From: Mytilus trossulus
Lineage: Eukaryota > Mollusca > Bivalvia > Mytilida > Mytilidae
Assembly (NCBI RefSeq): GCF_036588685.1
Contig: NC_086382.1
Coordinates: 72,823,999 to 72,887,998 of the forward strand
DNA: 64,000 bases
Reading direction: 5' to 3'
In this document: piece by piece, positions 48,601-60,889 of the stretch
How the letters are laid out: each line of letters begins with the position of its first letter
Position numbering within the stretch: the first letter of the stretch is position 1
Translations under genes and position numbers: made by a program
Notes under the pieces: generated by a model
Seen by the model: only the letters and a program-made list of their open reading frames with translations
Databases searched by the model: none
What the model was told of the DNA's origin: nothing

Positions 48601-51600
48601 AACTCGTATATAAACTTATAGATACCAGGATTACAAATGTGTAGGCCAGACGCGCGTTTCGTTTAAAATGGATTATCAGTGATTCCCAAAATGGTTGAAG
48701 AACTTTGAGAAGGTTTTGATAATACAGCTAAGGTTATGCATTCCTGGGTTGGAACATCCTTAGTCATTTAAAGGAGCACTAGCTACGAGATGTATACAAA
48801 TCTAAAGTAGGATTTGTTTTTGTTCAATCAATAATAAAAATGAAATAATGAAATAATAATTCGCTTTTAGCAGCCAAAATGGTTCAATTTTGTCAAATTA
48901 AGCTTAATAATATTGATAATGAATTATCCACTTGCAAGTCAATAAGTTGACTTCATTAAATCCGTATTCATTTGACCTTCAATTTCACCCCTTAAGTAGA
49001 GATGGACAACGCATGCTTTGTACGTGTAATGTTTATTTAAAGGAAAGGAATGTCAACATTGAAAGTAAAACAAAGGTTAATCATTTGAAGACTGATTCGA
49101 TCCACTACTTATCTTTCTTCTACATGTAAAAACGAAGAGAAACGTATATTTTTAATGTATAAAATAAAATTAAACAGACCTATAAAAATCCAACTGCAGT
49201 GTTAGTTTAATCGATTTATATCTAATAATTAGTATATTCATGTTTACATCGCTTATCTGGTCATCTGAAGTCAACTCGATAGATGGAATCTAGACTTAAC
49301 TACACACGAAACGAATCTACATATTATTGACTCTATGTTCTGTAAACTGTTTATTTCACACTTTTGATAGTTTGGATAAATGTTTTACATTGTTATAAAT
49401 AAAATATGAGAATTTGTCAAATCGGTGACCATGAATTTGACAGCTCTAGTGCCCCTTAAAACGTCATTTGTGCGAACAACATTTGAATCCATAGTGAAAA
49501 ATATTTATTATTCGTCAAACTTACATTTAAAGCCAATTACTTTTTCTTGTACAAATGTTTGAAAAAAAGTATTTTTCTTTCAAATGAGTTATATAAAAAC
49601 AGTTAAAGTTGTTTTATTAGATAGGCGCTTATAGTTTCAAGGAAATGCTGTTCTGGCAACACATCATAAACACAAATTTTATAGTTAAGAAAATAGTTTT
49701 ACATAAGAAGTAACTTATTTTCTTCCGTAAAAGGTAATACAGCATCGCTTTAATGGAAAGCAAACATTTGAAAAGAACTGGCATGAATACAAAACTGGTT
49801 TTGGTAATATTTCCGGTGAATTTTGGTTAGGTAAGTTTCTTTTGTGACTTAAAAAAACTTGCTGTTTTCAAAAACCCCGGAATTATAGGTTTTATTATTC
49901 AACTCAACAAATCGTTGAGTGTCGGCACAAACGCTCTTTCAAGGAATTATAATGGTGCTATTTAAATCAAATATGCAAGTAAAAACGAATTAATTCAAGA
50001 CTTCTGTCCGTGGCAGTATTCAGCAAATCATTCAGTCTTTAAAATTCTTTATATAGAATGGTCGAAATGCACATCTGGTGCGAAACAATTGGTGCTATTG
50101 ATGTTATCACATCATAACAACTCTGATGCAAGATTGTACTTGATACCATGCATCTTTTGACTAAAACGTGTTGGTGTTATATGTCGCTATGACGCATCCA
50201 TATATTCTTTTTTAATTAAGAGTTTTGTTTAAGACTCATAAGCATATCTAAGGTTTTCTGGCATATCTTTAATGTTGTATTTAAATAATTTCGAAGCCTA
50301 ATTTGGATTCCTTTGGTACCATTGATTTTATATCTATATATCATGACGATTTTTTATCTAGACATAAGCTTGTTATTTTGGTCTTTCGGAACATATTTCT
50401 TATACATGTTTGCTTTTCTTTTTGTCTTCTAGTGGTCTAAACTTTGTCAAATACTTTGCTGAAATTAGATTTTTGAATACGTAATCTATGGCTCTACTCT
50501 TGTTTGGCGTTACATGATAATTCATTCCGAAAACTACGTTTAAGTGGATTAGCATGTGCCATGATTAGTTGCATCTTACATATAGAAATTGATAATGCGA
50601 GTCGATTGAAAACAAATCTTTGCGACAAATGTGATGACTTAAGAGTCCCAATTGCAATCTTTCCATTTATATGTAGCAACATTCCATCAGCATACGGATT
50701 ATATACCTCCCAGTTGAAACGATATTCCCGGGCTTTTATTTCCTATCATGATTGACTTGATAGAGGGTTGCTGCTCACAAGGAAGATATTAAACCAAGAG
50801 TTCCAAATGGTGAAATTGAAATCATCCCTTCGTAAATTTATGGACGCCATCACGAGATGGTTGACCGTTATGGAAACGTTTCACAGATGATATCGGATAT
50901 GTACCTTATGTCGTAACTACAATCCCTTTTCACCACGAATGTGACATACCGAATTAGACTATTTACCGGGTTTGTAGTAACATGAGCAACACGACGGATG
51001 CCACATGTGGAGCAGTATCTGCTTGCCGTTTTTGGTGGAATTCGTGTTGCTTAATCTTTTGTTTTCTATGTTGTGTCTTGAGTACTATTATGTGTCGTTT
51101 TGTCTTTTATGTTTTAGCCATGGCGTTGTTAGTTTATTTTCTATCTGTCCCATTGGTATATTTCGCCCCCTTTTCAATGTGTTCCATAATATTACAATCA
51201 ATATAAGTCCATGCCACTTGTCCATAAGTAACTGCTTCAAATTTCATTCTTTTGTAAGATGGGTAAATGTTTACTTCTCTTGTGTTGTATGATTCTTAGA
51301 ATATCAAAATAATAATGAGTGAAATTTCTCTACAGTTTTATTTCAAAATGCTATATGCTATTTGTATGCTCAAGCTTCTTAATATATATATATATATGTT
51401 TATTATCCTCCTTCAGGAGAGTATAGATTAACATGAACAGCAAATAGAGAAGAATATATTTGAATTTGGTCATGCTGAAACATCAGCAACACGCTATTAC
51501 TCTTGACACAGTTTGAAATTTTGTATGAAAATAATAAATTTTGTGATAAACTATAAAAACTTGTACGAGTGTTCAATAAAATAGTTACTAGAATATAGAA

Positions 51601-51899
51601 TCAATCTGCAAAATCTATAACTTCAATACAGTACAGTAAAATAACACAGCCCCTGACGTGTGTTTGCACTAATGTTTTTTTTTTATACATGTGATAAGAC
51701 ATATAAATGAAAAATATTATCTTATTCGTTTCAGGAAATGATAATCTGCATACCATTTTGTCACAACGAAAATATAACATGAGAGTTGATTCGGAATATA
51801 ATGATGGAAATAATGCACAAGCAGTATACTCAAGTTTCAACGTTGGCAACGAGTCCAGTGGCTACAAACTGTCAATATCCGGGTATTCTGGAACAGCAG
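42288..51899 (+). CDS. Fibrinogen-related secreted protein (PAN - Cys module - sushi - FReD), 3' end outside the window
   Basis: Seven exons (42288-42620, 43457-43544, 45388-45573, 46420-46467, 48214-48338, 49734-49830, 51735-51899) join with matching phases into an open frame of 347 codons. Order: signal peptide ([17 protein letters not shown]), PAN/apple-like Cys-rich domain, short Cys module, sushi/CCP domain, short linker, then a fibrinogen-like domain from DCSDLP to SGYSGTA. Secreted lectin-like recognition proteins of this build (FREP relatives) are known in molluscs and many bind microbial glycans; function here is inferred. The last third of the FReD, with the calcium site and ligand pocket, is missing: the final exon must lie beyond 64 kb, past the satellite arrays, or the gene is truncated. 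The motif YCDMxxxGGGW reads [11 protein letters not shown]. Confidence 0.88.
42841..42978 (+). repeat. Dispersed repeat ('ttatagctgactatgc' family), copy A
   Basis: Contains 'ttttatagctgactatgcaa', 'tgggctttgttcattgttga' and 'cagttgtctcattggcaatc', 'ataccacatct'. It is shared with 59,255-59,436 in the same orientation and partly with 58,440-58,510. It lies in intron 1 of the fibrinogen gene. Confidence 0.75.
43457..43544 (+). CDS. FReD gene exon 2: short Cys-rich module
   Basis: Acceptor TTATAG, donor GTTT|GTAAGT; it enters in phase 0 and ends in phase 1. It encodes [20 protein letters not shown] then DNKVRCEQV. The four cysteines are spaced like a truncated EGF-like module, as seen between PAN and later domains in bivalve proteins. 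Confidence 0.8.
44133..44673 (+). repeat. Direct duplication of a ~190-bp dispersed-repeat segment
   Basis: Segment 44,133-44,323 is repeated essentially base for base at 44,483-44,673 (offset 350 bp), e.g. 'atgtatctccctcatgcaaa' and 'cgaaatgcgcatctggtgca'. The 160 bp between holds 'ccactgggtcgatgcctctg' and a hairpin. Related fragments occur at 43,245-43,345, 48,640-48,780 (reversed) and 50,055-50,105. The two overlapping open frames with the same peptide start are artefacts of this duplication. Confidence 0.9.
44391..44410 (+). other. Perfect 8-bp hairpin with TTCG loop
   Basis: GCCAGTAC-TTCG-GTACTGGC: eight perfectly paired bases closed by a UUCG-type tetraloop, inside the spacer of the direct duplication at 44.1-44.7 kb. 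Confidence 0.8.
45388..45573 (+). CDS. FReD gene exon 3: sushi/CCP domain
   Basis: Acceptor CATAACAG, donor TACAG|GTAAAT; phase 1 in and out, as for most sushi exons. It encodes [18 protein letters not shown], then [20 protein letters not shown] and [13 protein letters not shown]. Four cysteines and the single Trp match the CCP pattern (C...C-x-x-G-Y...C...G-x-W...C). The minus-strand open frame over it is a shadow. Confidence 0.9.
46420..46467 (+). CDS. FReD gene exon 4: short Asn/Ser linker
   Basis: Acceptor TTTTTTCAG, donor TATAA|GTAAGT, 48 nt, phase 1 in and out. It encodes [16 protein letters not shown]. It is supported by strong splice sites and phase only and could be skipped without breaking the frame. 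Confidence 0.7.
46868..47330. mobile_element. 463-bp MITE with 14-bp TIRs and TAAA target duplication
   Basis: The ends GGTGTAATACCACC and GGTGGTATTACACC are perfect inverted repeats. The same four bases TAAA flank both sides (46,864-46,867 and 47,331-47,334). It is non-coding and inserted in fibrinogen gene intron 4. Confidence 0.88.
48214..48338 (+). CDS. FReD gene exon 5: start of fibrinogen-like domain
   Basis: Acceptor TTGATAG, donor GGACA|GTACGT; it enters in phase 1 and ends in phase 0. It encodes [47 protein letters not shown]...SG(I/V)Y is the canonical FReD opening. The Asp after the Cys of YCDM is replaced by Tyr. Confidence 0.9.
49734..49830 (+). CDS. FReD gene exon 6: fibrinogen-like domain, middle
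   Basis: Acceptor CCGTAAAAG, donor GTTAG|GTAAGT; it enters in phase 0 and ends in phase 1. It encodes [20 protein letters not shown] then [12 protein letters not shown], matching the FReD consensus (V-x-Q-R-R-x-x-G...F-x-x-x-W-x-x-Y-K-x-G-F-G...G-E-F-W-L-G). Confidence 0.92.
50480..51200 (+). pseudogene. Second decayed reverse-transcriptase element
   Basis: The plus strand at 50,600-50,755 reads [45 protein letters not shown]-stop. It is homologous to DDFSFPIINYPFL...YGVYIFQSVRFAR of the copy at 30.4-31.4 kb. The downstream part carries frameshifts and stops (50,760-50,940). The tail has 'cacatgtggagcagtatctg' and 'tagccatggcgttgttagtt'. Intronic in the fibrinogen gene and inactive. Shorter open frames on both strands here are shadows. 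Confidence 0.8.
51735..51899 (+). CDS. FReD gene exon 7: fibrinogen-like domain, third quarter
   Basis: Acceptor TCGTTTCAG, donor GCAG|GTAATA; phase 1 in and out. It encodes [20 protein letters not shown], then [20 protein letters not shown] and GYSGTA. The next expected residues (GDSL... and the Cys pair of the P domain) are not encoded in the following 12 kb. Confidence 0.93.
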
Positions 51900-52319
51900 G
51901 TAATATCTTAGGTAGCAATACACAGTTAGAAGTTTAGTTTCGCATTATGGCCCCTGTGAATTTTTTAAATATGAAAGTTTTTGTACAATAAAATAGATTT
52001 TTAGATAATTGAAGAATAGTATAGCCTTCTTAGTGGGTTTATATGAACATTTAGATTGATTTTAACATGTTTTATAGGCCATTTCTATGATTGACAGTCC
52101 GTATTTTCCTATCCGTACCGTTCATAGGTCCATAAATTATTGTAGTGTTTATCAAAGGCAGGCTTATCAAAGCGGAAGAAGGGATCCCGTAGACCGCCCT
52201 ACGTCATGATTCATGAATTAAGCATATTCTATTTATAGACTATTTTTAAATGATTCAGAAAATACTAATGCTAAAAATAGAATTTTCTTAACAAATAAAA
52301 CTATCTTAAAAAAAGACGA

Positions 52320-52890
52320 TGCAAAATCATTAACTTTCATGGAGAGTGGTAGAGGGTTATTTTCGTGGAACGTGATCGCGTTTTTTTTATTTCACGTTCA
52401 ACGTGTTTTTACCTTTTTATTTCACGTTCAGTCGTGCAAAACAGCTATAGGTGTTCAACATGTTCTGCTTAATATGTAATTTTTATACGTGCTTCGTGAT
52501 TCAAATGCTTATTTGCGTGCTCAGTATTTAAAAAAATTTAATCAAACACTAGACAGGGATCGTCAACATGGTCAAGAACGAAATTGATTTAATTTTGTTT
52601 CCGTGATAAGAAATGATAAGGCGGTAAGGCCAATGATGTTGTTCCTTTATTTGCATTTTAAAAATTCAGAATATCTTTATATAATTTTTTAAAAGTTGTA
52701 AATTATTTGTATCATAAATGTGTACACACTAAATAGGGAATATTAAGTAAAATAAAAAGTTCATATATACACGAGGACAGTAATCACAAAAGGTTCACCA
52801 TGCAAAAAGTCTTTATTTTTCGTGCAACGTTCATGTCAGAAACTATTTCACGTTCAACGTGAAATGGTGTCTTAAATAGGAAAATGTTCC
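52320..52890. repeat. Probable dispersed element with CACGTTCAACGTG words
   Basis: ATTTCACGTTCAACGTGAAAT at 52,845-52,865 is a perfect 10-bp inverted pair about one central base. The same core occurs at 52,391-52,405, with partial copies at 52,421-52,431 and 52,820-52,832. Edges are not defined. Confidence 0.5.
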
Positions 52891-53229
52891 GCATTACAGT
52901 AGCATATATCATTGTGCCCTCATTAAGCAAATACATATTCCTTTTTAAGATATATATGATATTTCACATATATATGACACACAGTAGTGGTGCCTTAATT
53001 ATGTTGTAAAGACTTGCAAATGTCCCATGCACGTTATCCCATGGCTTTGAATATAATTGGAGTTAATAATATTGTTATTATCCGCTTAACAGAGTACTTT
53101 GATGTAGGCAAATTGAAAAAAAAAACATGTAGCTTACACGTTCTTAGACATTTCTTTTACGAGGTGTGAGGGGGTGGTGGTAGTGGTGGGGTTGGGGGTG
53201 CTGGTCTTTGTTTCCCCTGTTAATTGTTT

Positions 53230-56200
53230 ATAATGAAGCTTCATGTTCTATAAGGGCATTCTACATGCTCTTCTGGGCGTTCTACATGATCCCCTGTTGT
53301 CTGAACCTTATATTTTTACTATAGAAAGTTCTATAGGATCTCCTATATTGTTTGTTTATCATGTATATACTAAAGGACGTTCTACAGGATCCCCTGTTGT
53401 CTGAACATTATATAAAAAAAAACTATAGAACGTTCTTTAGGATACCCTATTGTTTGTTTTTGATGTATCTACTGACGACTTTCTACGGGATCCCTTGGTC
53501 GGTCTGTGTGATCCTCTGCTTTCCCAACATTATGTATCTACTACAAGACGTTCTACAGGATCCCCTTTTGTATGTTTTTCAAGTATATACTACAGGGCGT
53601 TCTACAGGATCCCCTGGTCGGTCTACGGGATCCCCTGTTTTCTAAACATAATATATTTACTATCAGACGTTCAAAGGGCCCCCTGTTGTTTGTTTTTCAA
53701 GTATATTCTATAGGGCGTTCTACAGGATCCCCTGGTCGGTCTACGGGATCCCCTGTTTTCTCAACATAATATATCTACTATAAGACGTTCTATAGAATCC
53801 CCTATTGTTTGTTAATCATGTATATACTAAAGGACGTTCTACAGGATCCCCTGTTGTCTGAACATTATATATAAACTATAGAACGTTCTTTAGGATACCC
53901 TATTGTTTGTTTTTGATGTATCTACTGACGACTTTCTACGGGATCCCTTGGTCGGTCTGTGTGATCCTCTGCTTTCCCAACATTATGTATCACTACAAGA
54001 CGTTCTACAGGACCCCCTTTTGTATGTTTTTCAAGTATATACTACAGGGCGTTCTACAGGATCCCCTGGTCGCTCTATGGGATCCCCTGTTTTCTAAACA
54101 TAATATATCTATTATCAGACGTTCAAAGGGCCCCCTGTTGTTTGTTTTTCAAGTATATACTATAGGGCGTTCTACAGGATCCCCTGGTCGGTCTACGGGA
54201 TCCCCTGTTTTCTCAACATAATATATCTACTATAAGACGTTCTATAGGACCCCTTGTTGTTTGTTTTTCAAGTATGTACTGGAAGGCGTTCTACAGGACC
54301 CCCTTGGCGGTCTACATGATCCCCTGTTTTCTCAACATAATATATTTACTATAAGACGTTATATAGGGCCCCTGTTGTTTGTTTTTCAAGTATATACTAT
54401 AGGGCGTTTTACAGGATCCCCTGGGCGGTCTACAGATTCCCCTGTTGTCCGAACATAATATATCTACTATAAGACGTTGTATAGGATACCCTATTTTTTG
54501 TTAATCAAGTATATACTAAAGGACGTTCTACATGATCCCCTGGGCGGTCTTTGTGATCCCTTGTTGTCTGAACATTATATATCTACTAAAGGACTTTCTA
54601 TAAGACCCCCTATTGACCGTTTTTCATGTTTATACTATAGGTCGTTCTACAGGATCCCCTGGGCGGTCTACAGGATCCCCTGTTGTCTTTACTTTATATA
54701 TCTACTATAGGACGTTCTATAGGATCCCATATATTGTTTGTATATTATTTATATACTAAAGGGCGTTCTATCGGATTCCCTGGGCGGTCTACAGGATGCC
54801 CTGTTGATTGTTTTTTATGTTTATACTATAGGGCGTTCTACGGGATCCCCTGAGCGGTCTATAAGATCCCCGTTTATTTAAAAATATATATCTACTATAA
54901 GGCGTTCTTAAGTATCCCCTGTTGTTTGTTTTTCATTTATATACTAAAGGGCGTTCTAAATTATCCTCTGGACGGTCTAAAGGATCCCCTGTTTGCTCAA
55001 CATGATATATCTACTATAAGACGTTCTATAGGATCCCCTATTGTTTGTTAATCATGTATACTAAAGGGCGATCTGCAGGATCCTTTGGGCGGTCTACAGG
55101 ATACCCTGGTATCTTTACATTATATATCTACTATAGGACGTTAATAAGATTGTTTTTCATGTTTATACAATAGGGCGTTCTAAAGAATCACCTGTTTACT
55201 CATCATTATTTATCTACCATAAGACGTTCTATAGGATCCCATGTAGTTTGTTTATCATGTATATTCTAAAGGGCGTTCAATAGGATCCCCTAGGTAGTCT
55301 TACAGGATTCCCTTTTGTTTGAACATTATATATAAACTAAAGAACGTTCTATAGTATACCCTATTGTTTGTTTTTGTTGTATCTACTAGAGGACTTTCTA
55401 CGGGATCCCTTCGTCGGTCTGCGTGATCCTCTGCTTTCTCAACATTATGTATCTACTACAAGACATTCTACAGGATCCCCTGATGTTTGTTTTTCAAGTA
55501 TATACTATAGGGCGTTCTACAGGATCCCCTGGGCGGTCTACAGGATCCCCTGTTTGCTCAACATGATATATCTACTATAAGACGTTCTATAGAATCCCCT
55601 ATTGTTTGTTAATCATGTAAATACTAAAGGGCGATCTACAGGATCCCTTGGGCGGTCTACAGAATACCCTGCTGTCTTTACATTATATATCTACTATAGG
55701 ACGTTCATAAGACCCCTTGTTGTTTGTTTTCATGTTTATACAATAGGGCGTTGTAAAGGATCACCTGTTTTCTCATCATTATTTATCTACTATAAGACGT
55801 TCTATAGGATCCCTTGTTGTCGTTTATCATGTATATTCTAGAGGGTGTTCGATGGGATCCCCTAGGTAGTCTACAGGATCCCCTTTTGTCTGAACATTAT
55901 ATAAAAACTATAGAACGTTCTACAGGATCCCCTGTTTGTTCAACATAATATATCTACTATAAGACGTTCTAAAAAATCCCCTATATTTTGTTAATCAAGT
56001 ATATACTAAAGGGCGTTCTATAGGATCCCCTGGGCGGTCTTCAGGGTCCCTTGTTGTCTGAACATTAAATATCTACTAAAGGACGTTCTATAAGACCCCC
56101 TGTTGATTGTTTTTCATGTTTATACTATAGGGCGTTCTACATGATCCCCCGGGGCGGTCTACAGGATCCCTTATTGTCTTTACATTATATATCTACTGTA

Positions 56201-58075
56201 GGACGTTCTATAGGATCCCCTATATTGTTTGTTTATTATTTATATACTAAAGGGCGTTCCATCGGATCCCCTGGGCGGTCTACAGGATGCCCTGTTGATT
56301 GTTTTTTATGTTTATACTATAGGGCGTTCTACAGGATCCCCTGGGCGGTCTATAGGATCCCTGTTTATTTAAAAATTTATATCTACTAAAGGGCGTTCTA
56401 AATGATCCCCTGGACGATCTACAGGATCCCCTGTTTGCTCAACATGATATATCTACTATAAGACGTTCTATAGAATCCGCTATTGTTTGTTAATATACTA
56501 AAGGGCGATCAACAGGATCCCTTGGGCGGTCTAAAAGACACCCTGTTATCTTTACATTATATATCTACTATAGGACGTTCGTAAGACCCCCTGTTGATTG
56601 TTTTTCATGTTTATACAATAGGGCGTTCTTAAAAATCACCTGTTTTCTCATCATTATTTATCTACTATAAGACGTTCTATAGGATCCCATGTAGTTTGTT
56701 TATCATGTATATTCTATAGGGCGTTCAATAGGATCCCCTAGGTAGTCGACAGGATTCCCTTTTGTTTGAACATTATATATAAACTATAGAACGTTCTTTA
56801 GGATACCCTATTGTTTATTTTTGATGTATCTACTAGAGGACTTTCTACGGGATCCCTTCGTCGGTCTGTGTGATCCTCTGCTTTCTCAACATTATGTTTC
56901 TACTACAAGACATTCTACAGGATCCCCTGTTTTCTCATCATAATAGATCTACTATAAGACGTTCTATAGGCCCCCTGTTGTTTGTTTTTCAAGTATATTC
57001 TAAAGAGCATTCTACAGATTCCCCTGTTGTCTGAACATAATATATCTACTATAAGATGTTCTATAGGATCCCGTATTTGTTTGTTAATCAAGTATATATT
57101 AAAGGGCGTTCTACAGGATCCAGTGGGCGGTCTATAGGATTCCCGTTTGTTTAAAAATATATATATCTACTATAAGACGTTCCAAAGTATCCCCTGTTGT
57201 TTGTTTTTCATTTATATACTAAAGGGCGTTCTACAGGATTCCCTGGACGGTCTATAGGATCCCCTGTTTGCTCAACATAATATATCTACTATAAGACGTT
57301 CTATAGGGCCCCCTGTTGTTTGTTTTTCAAGTATATACTATAGGGCGATCTACAGGATCCCCTGGGCGGTCTACATGATCCCTTGTTTTCTCAAAATAAT
57401 ATATCTACTATAAGACGTTCTATAGGATCCCCTTTTGTTTGTTAATCAAGTATATACTAAAGGGCGTTATACAGGATCCCCTAGGTGGTCTTCAGGATCC
57501 CTTGTTGTCTGAACATTATATATCTACTAAAGGACGTTCTATAAGACCCCTTGTTGATTGTTTTTCATACTATAGGGCGTTCTTCAGGATCCCCTGGGCG
57601 GTCTACAGGATTCCCTGTTGTCTTCACATTATAAATCTACTATATGACGTTCTATAGGATCCCCTATATTGTTTGTTTATTATTTATATATTAAAAGGCG
57701 TTCTATTGGATCCCCTGGGCAGTCTACAGGATGCCCTGTTGATTGTTTTTATGTTTATACTATCGGGCGTTCTACAGGATCCACTAGTCGGGCTACAGAA
57801 TCCCCCTTTTTTTTTTAAATATGCATCTGAGATATGAAATTATATAGGTTCCCCTGTTCTTTGTTTTTCATGTATCTGTTAGAGGGCATTCTATAGAATC
57901 CCCGGGACTGTCTATAGGATCCCGTTGTTTGTTAATCATGTATCTACTAGAGAACGTTCTATATGATCCCCTGTTGGGTCTATAGGATCACTTCTTGTTT
58001 AATAATCGTGTAGCTGCTATACGGTGTTATATAGGATCCCGGGGCGGTCTATAGGATCCCTGGTTATTTTTATTA
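53230..58075 (+). repeat. GGATCC-rich satellite array, plus orientation
   Basis: Dozens of diverged copies of a roughly 120-bp composite unit with half-units that each contain 'gttctaNaggatcccct'. Typical words are 'gggcggtctacaggatcccc', 'tatatatctactataagacg' and 'tttgtttttcaagtatatac'. A ~465-bp higher-order block (about 53,350-53,810) is repeated next to itself (about 53,815-54,230). Many short overlapping open frames (53.3-57.7 kb) share the same GRSTGSPG-like peptide in shifted frames. They are repeat artefacts, not genes. Confidence 0.93.
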
Positions 58076-60889
58076 TGTCGGACATGATTTTTCTCTCCTT
58101 TTTCTGATACGATTTAATAACTTACACTACAGTTAATTATTTGGAATTGTAATCATTTTTGTTAAAACTAAATTACACACTCAAAAGTGTTACTGATGTT
58201 TGAAGCTTTTATTTGAATGGATGCAGCCTGCATTGGACGGTATCCGGTATGCGGGGAGAGGGAATTTCGGTGGTTGAAACCCCATTTTTTTCGATTTTTT
58301 TTTTATTTTGTGGACGTCCTGCCAATTTCTTTATGTACCTGTTTTAAGTCAAGAGCCCGTGGTTCAGTGGTTGTCGTTACATGGTTCATGGTTCATGTCT
58401 GTCATATATGTTTCTCGTAAATTGTTTTATTATGAATTAGACCGTCAGTTAAATTCGAAAGGTATTGATTCTTATTTTTCATGTCGGGACCTTTTATAGC
58501 CGACTATAACTGCTTACATCTATTTATTTTTTTTGAAATTTGACAATTATATCACATCTCCTTATTTTTATATTGAAAATATATTGAAAATATAAATGAG
58601 GTTTGATAAAATGTTATTCTCACTAAAAAACAAAAACTGTTTCGTTCCTTTGTCGGATGCTATATAGTTGCAGAATATTGAAAGGTTCCCGAATCATTGA
58701 TATAAAAAAAAAATCATGTTGAAGGATTTTGTGTTTTCTCTGTCTTTCAGATATCAAGTCCTCTCCCATCCTAGATAAAATTTGATTTAGTGGAGCTTTT
58801 TCTACCAGTAGCTATAGCTTGTAATAAACAGACATCTCATTTGAAATTATACCACATCTTTTCATTTTAATATCATGTTTATTTACATATACGTGTCTTT
58901 TCTTGGATCAGTGGTTAGCTACCACCATTCCACATTCGAATTCCTTTATCAAGTTACAATATCCCGATACTTTAATAAAAAAATCTTTGTTGTATTGTTC
59001 AAATATGTATTTATTATCTTTTTTTAAATTGCTGGTAAATAATATATTAAGTAAAATTCAAAATATGCTAATTACTCTTTTAGAATCTAGTCACCTGTCG
59101 GTATATATAAATATTTATTTTTGTACGAGGATTATTTTCATTTTTATTTAAGATTAGATTCTGAACATATTTTGTACTGTCCTTTTCTTTTGTCTTGTAT
59201 AAGTATTCAGTGGTTGTTTGCTTAGGTGTTACGTATTTGTTTTTCGTTCATTTTTTGTACATAAATAAGCCGTTTGTTTTCTCGATTTGCATTGTTATTT
59301 CGGGGCATTTTATAGCTGACTATGCGGTATGGGCTTTGTTCATTGTTGACGACCGCACGGTGACATATAATTGGTAGTTTCTGTGTCTTTTTGGACTTTT
59401 TTGGATAGTTGTCTCTCTGCAATCATACAACACCTTTTTTTTATATCTATTGTACACATTTTGTTTTTGCCTCTGATATAGTCACATAAAAGGGTTCCTT
59501 GATAGAATATTAATTGTCAAAATGACTGGTTTTGTGTTTATTTTCACTTCAAATACCATAGATAAAATTGAGAATGGAATTAATGGGAAATGTATCAAAA
59601 AGACAACAACCCGACCATAGAAAAAAACAACAGCAGAAGGTCACCAACAAGTCTTCAATGTAACGAGAAATACCCGCACTCGGAGGCGTCCTTCAGCTGG
59701 CCCCTACACATTATATACTAGTTCAGTGATAATGAACGCCATACTAATTTCCAAATTGTACACAAGAAACTAAAATTAAAATAATACAAGACTAACAAAG
59801 ACCAGAGGCTCCTAACTTGGGACATGCGCAAAAATGCGGCGGGGTTAAACATGTTTATGAGATCTCAACCCTCCCCTATACCTCCAGCCAATGTAGAAAA
59901 GCAAACGCATAACTATAATAGGACAGCAAGAAACAACCAATGCAATAATATATTTGGCCAAGCAATTCTACAGGAAAGCTCAAAGTGATTGTACAGGAAG
60001 GCTCCGAGTGATATTACAGTAAACGTGCAAGCGATTGTACAGTCAATAAAAATATCCGACATTGAGAAAATGCATATATTTGGATTTCTACTGGGACAAT
60101 GACTTTGAAACTTTCAGACAGGTAAGACTATAAATCAGAAAAGGTACATGTGAAAATGCAGGTAGCAAACATTGATTTTTCGATGTATATTTGACAGTTT
60201 TGATCGCTGTTGTGTGACAATTTTTATCGTTTTACACGGAGCTCCACCATTCTAAGGAACACGTTTGGGTGCATATATGTTTCTTATCATTTTATTGGTT
60301 CATATTTACATAAAGAATGTTTTAGATATCAAAACTTGAAACAGAAACGTTTTATAGTTGCATAAGATTCATCAAAGTTTCCATCAAGAAACTTGTTATT
60401 TTGCAAATGTCGGAGCCCCGCTTGACAGTTTCCCAAATGACCAATTTATTTAAAAACCGTACAGTTCCGTTCCCACACTGTGACCTTGTCATTGCTAGGT
60501 TACCGTCAGCAATTTTGAAATAAAATGTATACTAAAAAAACACAACTACCTACTGCTAGGTACATGTAGTTCTGAGGATCATACAAATTGTTGACACCTA
60601 CTTTGTATATTTAATATCATGGTTCTATGCTCAGGAATACTATAATTATATACAAAAAACATTAAAAAAAAACTGTTGACCAGTGTTTATAGTAAGCGAG
60701 ACCATCTTGGACCATCCCATTATTAAAAAGCACAACTTTATATAATGGTTTACATTATGCCATAATTCCATAAATATGAATGTGTCTATCCTTTTCCGAG
60801 AACTTGTCGGGACAATAAAAGGACCACAATAAAATTATGGTGAAAAATAAAAAAAAACAGAAAAAAACCAACCAATAACAATATGCACC
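58076..60889. other. Interval between inverted satellite arrays
   Basis: No gene. It holds dispersed-repeat fragments: 58,310-58,510 ('gagcccgtggttcagtggtt', 'tttatagccgacta'), 59,255-59,436 ('tagctgactatgcggtatgg'), and 59,570-59,935. The rest (58.5-59.2 and 60.0-60.8 kb) is AT-rich with unsupported short open frames. Confidence 0.6.
59570..59935 (-). mobile_element. Solo 3' tail of the retroelement, reversed
   Basis: Reverse-oriented relative of 31,640-32,025. It shares 'acaacaacccgaccatag', 'ggcgtccttcagctggcccc', 'aaacatgtttatgagatctc' and 'ccaatgtagaaaa' as reverse complements. There is no adjacent reverse-transcriptase sequence, so this is a severely truncated copy. Confidence 0.78.

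Noticed and set aside
51601..51849. Minus-strand 82-codon frame
   Set aside because: Antisense to fibrinogen gene exon 7 and its upstream intron; no domain.
53352..57657. Many 60-100-codon plus-strand frames with GRSTGSPG-like peptides
   Set aside because: The same satellite read in different frames; no start, splice or conservation signal.
59195..59422. Plus- and minus-strand frames of 60-66 codons
   Set aside because: Fall in the dispersed 'ttatagctgactatgc' repeat; non-coding in its other copies.
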